In this document: piece by piece, positions 1-7,788 of the stretch
How the letters are laid out: every line of letters starts with the position of its first letter
How positions within the stretch are numbered: the first letter of the stretch is position 1
NCBI RefSeq assembly: GCF_900636825.1
Contig: NZ_LR134318.1
Span: 5,069,501 to 5,133,500 of the forward strand
Length of the DNA stretch: 64,000 nucleotides
Direction: 5' to 3'
Origin: Pseudomonas fluorescens
GTDB lineage: Bacteria > Pseudomonadota > Gammaproteobacteria > Pseudomonadales > Pseudomonadaceae
Position numbers and translations under genes: made by a program
The notes under the pieces: model-generated
Database searches by the model: none
What the model was told of the DNA's origin: nothing
Seen by the model: the letters and a program-made list of their open reading frames with translations, nothing else

Positions 1-2988
1 TCACCGGAAATGAAGTTAAGGGTCGGAATGCCGCCGGTGAATACCACGCCACTGGATATCGTGTCATTGCTGTCAACCAAGCGGTCAGCGTTGGTATCAA
101 TCACGGCGTAGTTGAGCATCTTACCGCTGAACGCATCGAGCTCGATCAGTTTGCCTGTGCCAAAACTCGCGCAAGGGTCGGTGGTATCGACGCTGGCGGT
201 GGTAAAAACAATACGCCCCAGCACGATACTGGCCTGATTGATGACGCGCTCGCCGGTCAGCACATTGTTGTACACCAGCGGCAAATACCAGCCTTTTTCG
301 CCCGGATATGTCGTGTCATTCTGGGTGGTGGTCAGGAACTGCCCGGAACTGCCAGAGAACGAGCCGGTGATCGCCTGCGGCTGCAAATTGCTGACGGTGA
401 TTTGCCCGGAACCCCCTTCTGCATCCCACACCGAATAGAACGCCTGCAAATCCTTGTTGGTCTTGTCAGCGGTTTCGTTGAACTTGCCAGTGCCGACGAA
501 AATTTGTTTACCGCCGAGGGCATTGTCCGCCAGCAACGGTTGCGCGGTGATCGGCTGAGTCGCCCCGCCCGCGGTGGTGAACAGCGGCTTGCCGGAAAAC
601 GCCACGCCCCAGCTATCGGGCGCTATCGCGCTCAAGTCGAATTTCCATAGACGACCTTTCAAATCACCGCCATAGGCGGCCTGCACCACGTTCGAAGAGT
701 TGACCCTGAGCTTCACCGAAGACAGGCCATTGGTGGTTTCCGTGCTGTCGATCACAATCTTTTTGATCAGCGAACCATCCAGCGCATCCAGCACATAAAG
801 TGCGGCGACGCCCGAGTTACTGCCGTAGCCATTGGCAATGAAGGTCGCCCAGCGGCCATTGGCCAAGCGTGCCACTTCTGGCCGGGCATAGGCGTAACCC
901 AGATCGTTGAATACGTTGGCTGTGCTGGCGGTGGCTGGCGCACTGACTTCCCACAATGCCTTGATTACGTTGCCCGCCGCCGCATCGAATAGCTGCAGCC
1001 CATAGAAGATTTTGCCACCGGCACCCGTTCCACCAATGGCGACGGTTTTCCATGCGCTGCCGGCCTGCGCATCGAACACCGCGACCTGACCATCCACCAG
1101 AAACTTGTGGCTGACGCCGTTGACGTAGTTGGTGTCGGCAATCAGGCGCAACGACGGCAGGACACTCGAGGGCATATAGGCGTAACGACGAGTGCCGTTC
1201 GCGGCATTGATCACGTTGACGAAACCGTCATTGGCATTCACCACAAGGCTGGTGTTCATGTTCGCAGCCTTGGTGGTCAGGTACGCGGTGTAGCCGCTAT
1301 CGCCGGAAAGATCGGATGCGGTTTTGTCCGCAGGAGATGCAAGTACCAGCGGCGAGTTGATGATATCGCCAAGCAACACGCTGCGTACTTTGAGCCCGGC
1401 CTTGTTGGTCCCTTTGCTCCACTCCACCAGATCGTTGCCACTGATTCCGGTGGGCAATCCCTGGTTCAGCGTGGCCTGCTGAGCCGGCGAAAAGCTGCCG
1501 AACGCCAGAGGTATCGCTGCATTCCCCAGCGTATTCCACGACTGAAAAACCGCCGGGGTCGCGGACGGCACAATGGTGGTGTCGGTCGTCCATTGCGCCG
1601 TTGAAGTATTTACCGTGCCGGCCGAGGTAAACGCGAACGCCTTGATGGTGCCGCGCCAGTCCTTGGGATCATAAGTGGTCTGATAAAAACTGCTGCTACT
1701 GGTCAGGGCGGTGCTACTGGCAACCCCGGCGCCGCCGGAACCAGCCTTGGAGGTGATATCGCTCAGCGCCGAGGACAGCGCCGCGTTCAGACCGGTGCTG
1801 TTGGCCGCTTGATAGTACTTGCCCTGCCCATAAGCAGCCGCGTCGGAGAGCATGTTGTTGTCGGCAGTGAAACCCACGGTGTAGGTGTTCATGTTCTGCC
1901 GGGGAAAATCCACCGCGTTCCAGCTTTTCCCGGCCGCATCCGTGCCAGTCGAGCGCATGTCGATATCGAAGGAAAATTTGGCGATGTCATCCAGATACAA
2001 AGTGTCGCCTTCGCCATCACCGTTGAGATTGGTGCCATCGTTGTTGACACCGTCCCAGTTCGGCAAACGGCTGCCGCCCAGCGGGTCGTTGATCGGGAAG
2101 GTCCGGTCGTAGGTCGGCAAGCCATCGGTAATCACCACGCCATAGTTTTTCTGGCAGCGATACTGGATCGGGCTGGTATAGGTCACCGGCGTGCCGTTGT
2201 AGAAAGGCGCGATCCCGCGCATATAGCGAGTGACTTCGTAATAAGTCTCGGCCAACGGTGTGTTGGCCACGGCGCTCAAGCCGTTGATCGATGAGATCAG
2301 CGCGTTGTAGTTAGTGTCAGCCTGAGCCTGGGTGACACTGCCGGTGACCGGCGATAAATCAGCGATCGAGCGGGCAATGAAACCACCGTTGCCCGGGTTG
2401 CTGCCGGTGGCTGGGTTGAAGGCCGAAAGCCCCATGCGCAATGTGCGGTTGCTGCTCACCAATGCCGTGGAAACGTTACGCGCAACGTTCATTCGAAAGT
2501 CGTTGGGAATCGCGCCTGTGGTGAAATCCCGGGTACCGTTGCCGATGGCCTCGCTGACGATCCAGGCAATGTAATCGGCGGAATAGCGAGTGTTGCCGCT
2601 GCCCACCGGATCCGGCAGCTTGAGGCACAATGGCGCGAGACTGTTGTTGTAAAAAGCATACGCCCCACCGGAGCATCCTGAAGTGGGCAGGCTCGACAGA
2701 AACACCGTATCGCCGGTGATCTGCGGCGCATTCAAGGCTGAGCACAATCCGAGAAAGGCATTGCATTGCCGAGCGGGCGTACGGTTGATGGCAGGATCGA
2801 AATCGCTGTCATAGATGATGCTGTTCATGCTGCCCGAGTTGTCGATCAACAGCATGACGTTCGGCGGCACCGCCGCCGCGCTCAACAACGGCGACTCGGA
2901 CGGCGTGAACGCCCAGGCTGGCGCTGCCAGATAGAAACTCAGCAACATGCCGATCAACAGCGACGCGCGGGGCTCAATATTTCGCATA
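1..2988 (-). CDS. pilY1: PilY1, type IV pilus tip adhesin/assembly protein (partial)
   Basis: The left edge cuts the 3' end; 996 codons are visible, against about 1,160 residues in P. aeruginosa PilY1. Translation starts at ATG 2988. A signal peptide (ending near ALA/AWA-F at about residue 27) leads into a von Willebrand A-like region with an intact MIDAS motif DNSGSMN near residue 47. The C-terminal half is the PilY1 beta-propeller, with an EF-hand-like loop DTNADRLVD near residue 965, equivalent to the calcium site that controls pilus extension and retraction in P. aeruginosa. The gene is last in the visible minor pilin operon and overlaps the end of pilX by 15 nt. PilY1 caps the pilus tip, primes assembly with the minor pilins, and acts in surface sensing. 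The family call is firm; any pilY2 or pilE would lie outside the window. Confidence 0.95.
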
Positions 2989-3453
2989 GACACTCTCCAC
3001 CACGCTACGCGAATTACCTGCGATGCCGACCGCAGTGACTCGATACAACGTCGCTGAAGTGTTGCTCGGCACGTTGACCGCCGTCAGGGTCGTGCCGATG
3101 TTCTGCACCCCGTAAAAGCCGTTGCCGACGGCGATCCAGGTGACCCCCGAGGTCGAATTGAAGCCTGCCGAACTGACCACCGGTGACTCCGCTGGCGGCA
3201 AACATTGCATGGTGCCGCTGCACACGGCCAGCGAATAACTGTCGAGTTGCACGGCACTTTCACCGATGCGCAACGCAGCTTCGGCGGTCTGGAACGATTG
3301 ATTGCGCAGGCTCACGCTACCAGCCATTTTTTCCTGCAGGTTGGCGCTCTGCATCGAGGACAAACCGATCAAGGTCAGCAACAGCAGAAATACCAGACTG
3401 ACCAGCAGGGCCATGCCGCGCTGGGCTTGGCGGGGGTGCAAGGACATCCTCAT
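2974..3453 (-). CDS. pilX: PilX minor pilin, type IV pilus assembly
   Basis: 159 residues. I chose ATG 3453 because GAGGAGGCG lies directly upstream; a longer reading to 3498 has no comparable ribosome site. A short leader ends in the cleavage site QRG|MALLV, followed by one hydrophobic helix. Position +5 of the mature protein is Val, not the usual Glu; this loss is normal for PilX/GspK-type tip pilins. PilX joins PilV, PilW, FimU and PilY1 in the inner-membrane priming complex that starts pilus fibres. It lies 10 nt after pilW and its end overlaps pilY1, so translation is probably coupled. Confidence 0.9.
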   Translation of the reverse strand: MRMSLHPRQAQRGMALLVSLVFLLLLTLIGLSSMQSANLQEKMAGSVSLRNQSFQTAEAALRIGESAVQLDSYSLAVCSGTMQCLPPAESPVVSSAGFNSTSGVTWIAVGNGFYGVQNIGTTLTAVNVPSNTSATLYRVTAVGIAGNSRSVVESVYAKY

Positions 3454-3463
3454 CGTCGCCTCC

Positions 3464-4177
3464 TCACGGCAAGCGATTGCGCAAAGCGGCAACCACATTG
3501 AAGGTTTGACTGCGAACCCGATTGTTCGGATCGGTGAGGGTGAGGCTCAGGCGCACACTGCGGACGCGCGCCGGATCACTGGGGTTGGCGCTGTAGGACG
3601 ATGCCGCTACGTCGGTCGCGGAACTGGCCAGACCGAACGTCACGTTGAAGGCGCTGACGTTGTTCACCAGCACTTGCTGCGCCGGATTGCCGCTGCCGGT
3701 GCCCATGAGTATCTGGTTGTTACTGAAGCTGTACAGCAGACGCCGGATCGGAAATGCAATCTGCCCCGTCGTCGGACTGCGCGAACCGCTGTAAGCGACC
3801 GCACTGTTACGACAATCGGAAATCACCGTCCAGGTCGGAGTGCCGCCGCTGTTGCCGATATCGCCAGTCACCATTGTCAGTTTGAGGTTGGCGTTGTCCC
3901 AACTGATCGGGAGGATCTGCGCGGCATTGAAATCACCTGCGCTGCTGGCATCCGTGATCGTGCCGAGGCAACCGAACATCCCGACCATGCGAATTTCCTG
4001 GATCATTTTGCTCAACACAAAACGCGCGTCTTCCTGCATCGCAGCTGCACTGTTCTGACTGACGTAAGTGTTTTTCGCGGCGATGAAAATCTGCACGACG
4101 CCGAGCACCACGATCAGCCCAAGCGCCAAAGAGATCAGCAATTCGATCAGGCCAAAACCACGGTTATCGCGCCTCAT
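3464..4177 (-). CDS. pilW: PilW minor pilin
   Basis: 237 residues. The N-terminus is a type III prepilin signal, NRG|FGLIELL, with Glu at mature position +5, then a hydrophobic helix to about residue 30. The middle (around EDARFVLSKMIQEIR) fits the PilW family. Its ATG overlaps the pilV stop in an ATGA arrangement, so the two are translationally coupled. PilW is a core part of the tip priming subcomplex and is processed by the prepilin peptidase PilD, which is not in this window. Confidence 0.92.
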   Translation of the reverse strand: MRRDNRGFGLIELLISLALGLIVVLGVVQIFIAAKNTYVSQNSAAAMQEDARFVLSKMIQEIRMVGMFGCLGTITDASSAGDFNAAQILPISWDNANLKLTMVTGDIGNSGGTPTWTVISDCRNSAVAYSGSRSPTTGQIAFPIRRLLYSFSNNQILMGTGSGNPAQQVLVNNVSAFNVTFGLASSATDVAASSYSANPSDPARVRSVRLSLTLTDPNNRVRSQTFNVVAALRNRLP

Positions 4178-4623
4178 GGCGTGGCCACCGGATCAACCGT
4201 GGCGCGGCTGGTGAGCACGAAACTGCGCGGGGCGCTGGCGGTGTTCGCTGCCCGCGCATCGCTCCAGTTGATCGTGATCGTGTAGACACGCTGGTTGCGA
4301 GTGATGCTACCGGTGGCAGTCGGGCCGCCGAAATTGATGATATTGGTGGTGAAATCGTAAAGATCCTGATCGCGCGCAACACTCAGGTTGCCCGAGGTTG
4401 GCGGCGTGACGGTATAGTCGGCGCCGGAGTTGGCACGAATACGGTCCATCATGTCGTAGGCGATGAAGCTCGCCTGGCTGGTCATCCGCGAACTGTCCGT
4501 GTACTTCAGCGCATTCAGTTGCACGGCAGCCGCGCCCAGCAGCCCGACCGTCAGAATCAGCAACGCGACCAGCACCTCGATCAGCGTCATGCCCTCCTGT
4601 GCGCGTTTACTCCCTGCACTCAT
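4174..4623 (-). CDS. pilV: PilV minor pilin
   Basis: 149 residues from ATG 4623, which overlaps the fimU stop as ATGA; an earlier in-frame ATG at 4662 lies inside fimU and is less likely. The prepilin site is QEG|MTLIEVLVALLIL with Glu at +5. The following segment, around YDMMDRIRANSG, is typical of PilV. It belongs to the minor pilin operon and its product sits at the pilus tip with PilW, PilX and FimU. Confidence 0.9.
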   Translation of the reverse strand: MSAGSKRAQEGMTLIEVLVALLILTVGLLGAAAVQLNALKYTDSSRMTSQASFIAYDMMDRIRANSGADYTVTPPTSGNLSVARDQDLYDFTTNIINFGGPTATGSITRNQRVYTITINWSDARAANTASAPRSFVLTSRATVDPVATP

Positions 4624-5093
4624 CCGCAACTTCCACCCCATTGGATTCGTCCGTTCAAACACACGTTCAGCGTCCTGCTTTGCGTGCCCAGCGTGTAACT
4701 GATGACTACCGCCGTGGCCGGTGCCGCCAGGCCACCGAGATTATTGAAATCCAGCGCAGTCACTCCAGAGGTTAGCGCCAGAGTGGCGCCGCTGCTCATC
4801 GCCGGAACAACCCGCAACACATTGGCCGGATTGCCAGTACCGTCGTAGACCGCCAGCTCACCGGTCCAGACACCGCCGCCAGCGGTCGGTCGCAGTCGCG
4901 TGGTCACGCCGCGATTAATGGCTTCGAGGCGGGCGAAATTGATGGCGCGCTGCAGGTCGCCCATTTCGGTATCGGCCTTGCTGCTCTGAATCGTTCGGGT
5001 AAAAGCCGGCACCGCCAACGTGATCAAGACCAGAAACACCGCAATGGCGACCAGCAACTCAATCAGCGTGAAACCTTTTGTACGAAGATCCAT
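4620..5093 (-). CDS. fimU: FimU minor pilin (GspH/FimT family)
   Basis: 157 residues. Prepilin site TKG|FTLIELLVAIAVF with Glu at +5, then a GspH-like C-terminal domain with a pair of cysteines (C145 and C156) that probably form a C-terminal disulfide loop. It is the first gene of the minus-strand operon, so the promoter should lie in 5094-5224, shared with the divergent fimT. FimU couples the minor pilin complex to the major pilin. Unlike FimT next door, its C-terminal segment reads GRIQ rather than GRxR. Confidence 0.88.
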   Translation of the reverse strand: MDLRTKGFTLIELLVAIAVFLVLITLAVPAFTRTIQSSKADTEMGDLQRAINFARLEAINRGVTTRLRPTAGGGVWTGELAVYDGTGNPANVLRVVPAMSSGATLALTSGVTALDFNNLGGLAAPATAVVISYTLGTQSRTLNVCLNGRIQWGGSCG

Positions 5094-5193
5094 CGATGCC
5101 CTCCGTTGCCGTCGGCTATACCTGCTTTCTACACGCTAGAACATTCAACCGGCCTATGTCGGTCGATTTACTCTGCGCGGCGTAAGGATCGCG

Positions 5194-5202
5194 CCGTTCA
5201 TC
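5194..5202 (+). promoter_or_regulatory. AlgR-like binding motif between fimU and fimT
   Basis: CCGTTCATC differs at one position from the AlgR motif CCGTTCGTC. It lies 101 nt upstream of the fimU start, in the divergent region. AlgR activates the fimU-pilVWXY1Y2E operon in P. aeruginosa. I see only the motif; occupancy is inferred. Confidence 0.4.
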
Positions 5203-5224
5203 ACACTCCAGGGAGGGAGTTTTC

Positions 5225-5794
5225 ATGTCGCAACAGGGTTTCAGCCTGATCGAACTGCTTATGGGACTGGCGATCGGCGCAATTGTTCTGCTGCTGGTCA
5301 GTCCAGCATTTGTCACGCTCAAGGAATCGAATGACCGAGAGCAGGCTGCACAATCGTTGCTTGAGGGCATTCGGCATGCGCGCACGTTGGCCATCATGCG
5401 CAATCAGAGCGTGGTTATACACGGCATCAACGGCGACTGGAGTCACGGCTGGCGGATCATTCTGGATATCAGCGGCAAGGGCGCCGAGGACAGCGACAAT
5501 CCGCTGTTGGCGGAGCGCGCCGGCGATGCGAAGACGCCGATTGTCGGCAACTGGCTTGTCAGACGCTACGTAAGGTTCAGCAGTCTGGGACAACCACTGA
5601 TGCCCGGGCGGGCGTTTCAGGCGGGGACATTACATATTTGCGCGGCACATGAGCCGGTCAGCCAACTCCAGGTGGTGCTGGCTGCGACCGGTCGCGTGCG
5701 CCTGAACAGTGAGAAAACCGAACAGGCGCTGTGTCAGAAAGACAAAAGCGTCAAATCGAACGGACGCGCAGCTCTTTCGGCATCGAGAACGTGA
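5225..5794 (+). CDS. fimT: FimT-type minor pilin, probable DNA-binding pilin
   Basis: 189 residues, with GGGAGGGAG upstream of ATG 5225. Prepilin site QQG|FSLIELLMGLAIGAI with Glu at +5, then a GspH-like domain. The C-terminal part has the tetrapeptide GRVR at residues 156-159, which matches the GRxR motif needed for DNA binding by FimT of Legionella and relatives. The last 15 codons run antisense into the end of ispH. It is transcribed away from the fimU operon. It could take part in DNA uptake; the family call is good, the uptake role is inference. Confidence 0.8.
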   Translation: MSQQGFSLIELLMGLAIGAIVLLLVSPAFVTLKESNDREQAAQSLLEGIRHARTLAIMRNQSVVIHGINGDWSHGWRIILDISGKGAEDSDNPLLAERAGDAKTPIVGNWLVRRYVRFSSLGQPLMPGRAFQAGTLHICAAHEPVSQLQVVLAATGRVRLNSEKTEQALCQKDKSVKSNGRAALSASRT

Positions 5795-6695
5795 TGTTCT
5801 CTTCGCGGCCCGCCAGCTCGTCGGCACCGGTTGCGCCCCATGCCTGCAACTGCTGAATCACGCCACGCACCAGCACTTCCGGCGCAGAGGCGCCAGCGGT
5901 GATGCCGATACGCTCGACCCCATCGAACCAGCTTTTTTGCAGATCTTCGGCGCCATCGATCAAGTACGCCGGTGTGGCCATGCGTTCGGCCAGCTCACGC
6001 AAACGATTGGAGTTGGAACTGTTCGGGCTGCCGACCACCAGCACCACGTCGCATTCGTCAGCCAGTTGCTTGACGGCGTCCTGACGGTTTTGAGTGGCGT
6101 AGCAGATGTCATCCTTGCGCGGCCCACCGATCGCCGGGAAACGTGTGCGCAAGGCATCGATCACGCGGCTGGTATCGTCCATCGACAGCGTGGTCTGCGT
6201 GACGAAGGCAAGTTTTTCCGGGTTGCGCACCTGCAATTCGGCCACGTCTTTTTCGTCTTCGACCAGATAGATCGCGCCGCCATTGCTGGCATCGTACTGG
6301 CCCATGGTGCCTTCGACTTCCGGATGGCCGGCGTGACCTATCAGGATGCACTCACGACCGTCGCGGCTGTATTTCGCCACTTCGATGTGCACCTTGGTCA
6401 CCAGCGGACACGTCGCGTCGAATACTTTCAGGCCACGGCCGGCGGCTTCCGTACGTACGGCTTGAGAAACGCCGTGAGCACTGAAGATGACGATGACGTC
6501 GTCCGGCACCTGATCCAGTTCCTCGACAAAGATCGCGCCGCGACTGCGCAGGTCTTCGACGACGAACTTGTTATGCACCACTTCATGACGCACGTAGATC
6601 GGCGGCCCGAAGACTTCCAGGGCGCGGTTGACGATTTCAATCGCCCGGTCCACGCCGGCGCAGAAGCCACGGGGGTTGGCGAGTTTGATTTGCAT
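5751..6695 (-). CDS. ispH: 4-hydroxy-3-methylbut-2-enyl diphosphate reductase
   Basis: 314 residues from ATG 6695. IspH makes IPP and DMAPP in the last step of the MEP isoprenoid pathway. The three cysteines that hold the iron-sulfur cluster are present in their usual contexts: GFCAGVDRA near residue 12, DATCPLV near 96 and ICYATQNRQ near 195. It is the last gene of the ribF-ileS-lspA-fkpB-ispH order, separated from fkpB by a REP doublet. Its 3' end overlaps fimT on the other strand by 44 nt. Confidence 0.97.
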   Translation of the reverse strand: MQIKLANPRGFCAGVDRAIEIVNRALEVFGPPIYVRHEVVHNKFVVEDLRSRGAIFVEELDQVPDDVIVIFSAHGVSQAVRTEAAGRGLKVFDATCPLVTKVHIEVAKYSRDGRECILIGHAGHPEVEGTMGQYDASNGGAIYLVEDEKDVAELQVRNPEKLAFVTQTTLSMDDTSRVIDALRTRFPAIGGPRKDDICYATQNRQDAVKQLADECDVVLVVGSPNSSNSNRLRELAERMATPAYLIDGAEDLQKSWFDGVERIGITAGASAPEVLVRGVIQQLQAWGATGADELAGREENITFSMPKELRVRSI

Positions 6696-6737
6696 GCTGT
6701 GCCTCGTGTCTTGCGCGCGAAAACAATGGAAAACCAC

Positions 6738-6827
6738 TGTAGGAGTGAGCCTGCTCGCGATGAGTGCCTGACATTCAACATTGATGTTGACTGACAGTCC
6801 GCTATCGCGAGCAGGCTCACTCCTACA
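6738..6827. repeat. REP doublet (REPIN), GAGCCTGCTCGCGA family
   Basis: Two inverted copies of a REP unit (TGTAGGAGTGAGCCTGCTCG and its complement) flank a unique centre. It fills the fkpB-ispH gap. Confidence 0.9.
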
Positions 6828-6830
6828 TAT

Positions 6831-7283
6831 TCAGATCGCTTTGACGGAAATGATCTCGACGTCAAAGGTCAGCGTCTTGCCGGCCAGCGGGTGGTTGAAG
6901 TCGATGGTCACTTGCGTGTCGTCGAATTCTTTTACCACGCCCGGCAGTTCAGTATTGGCCGCATCGTTGAAGATCACCAGCAAGCCCGGCGACAGTTCCA
7001 TGTCGACAAACTGCGAACGCGGGATGATCTGCACATTTTGCGGGTTTGGCTGGCCGAAAGCGTTTTCCGGTTCAACCGTGAGCGTGCGCTTGTCGCCCGC
7101 CTTGAAGCCGAACAGTGCCGCCTCGAAACCCGGCAGCAGATTGCCGTCGCCGACCTTGAAAGTCGCCGGGGCTTTGTCGAACGTACTGTCGACGGTGTCG
7201 CCGTTCTCCAGGCGCAAGGCAAAGTGCAGCGTGACTTCCGTGTTCTGGCCGATGCGTTGCTCAGTCGGTAGCTGTTCAGTCAT
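6831..7283 (-). CDS. fkpB: FKBP-type peptidyl-prolyl isomerase, SlpA/FkpB type
   Basis: 150 residues from ATG 7283, which overlaps the lspA stop by 8 nt. The FKBP core (NTEVTLHFALRLENGDTVDSTF) is interrupted by an insert-in-flap region starting with PENAFGQ, as in SlyD/SlpA proteins. These cytoplasmic enzymes combine prolyl isomerase and chaperone activity. The lspA-fkpB-ispH order is the same as in E. coli. No histidine-rich metal-binding tail is present, which favours SlpA over SlyD. Confidence 0.92.
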   Translation of the reverse strand: MTEQLPTEQRIGQNTEVTLHFALRLENGDTVDSTFDKAPATFKVGDGNLLPGFEAALFGFKAGDKRTLTVEPENAFGQPNPQNVQIIPRSQFVDMELSPGLLVIFNDAANTELPGVVKEFDDTQVTIDFNHPLAGKTLTFDVEIISVKAI

Positions 7284-7788
7284 GAGCGACCTCTTCGGTT
7301 TTCTTCGATTTGAACATGTCCAGTGCCAGCATGATCGCGCCAACAGTGATCGCGCTGTCGGCAATATTGAACGCCGGGAAGTACCAGCGGTTCTGCCAGT
7401 GCACCAGAATGAAGTCGATCACATGCCCCAGGGCAATGCGGTCATACAGGTTGCCCAATGCGCCGCCAAGCACCAGCGCCAGCGCGACGGCCAGCCAGGT
7501 TTCGTTGCGACCCAGGCGCTTGAGCCAGACCACCAGCACCGCACTGACCACAATGGCGATAAGGGCGAACAGCCAGCGCTGCCAGCCCGAGCTGTCCGCG
7601 AGGAAGCTGAAGGCAGCGCCGGTGTTGTAGGCCAGCGTCCAGCTGAACAGATCGGGGATCACCACGATCTGCTGGAACATTTCCAGATTGCCTTCGAAGT
7701 AGAACTTGCTGGCCTGATCGACGACCAGCACCAGCAAGCTCAACCACAGCCAGCTCAGCCGTCCGAAACGGCTCACGGCGTTAGGCAT
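7276..7788 (-). CDS. lspA: Lipoprotein signal peptidase II
   Basis: 170 residues with four predicted membrane helices. The aspartyl protease pair is present: Asp125 in GHVIDFI and Asp144 in FNIADSAI. LspA cuts the signal peptide of diacylated prolipoproteins, including the two lipoproteins predicted in this window (21821 and 29791). The start overlaps the ileS end by 8 nt, so it is coupled to ileS. Confidence 0.97.
   Translation of the reverse strand: MPNAVSRFGRLSWLWLSLLVLVVDQASKFYFEGNLEMFQQIVVIPDLFSWTLAYNTGAAFSFLADSSGWQRWLFALIAIVVSAVLVVWLKRLGRNETWLAVALALVLGGALGNLYDRIALGHVIDFILVHWQNRWYFPAFNIADSAITVGAIMLALDMFKSKKTEEVAHD

Noticed and set aside
3302..4285. A 327-codon plus-strand frame across pilX, pilW and pilV
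   Set aside because: It runs opposite three well-supported pilin genes and looks like codon mirroring.
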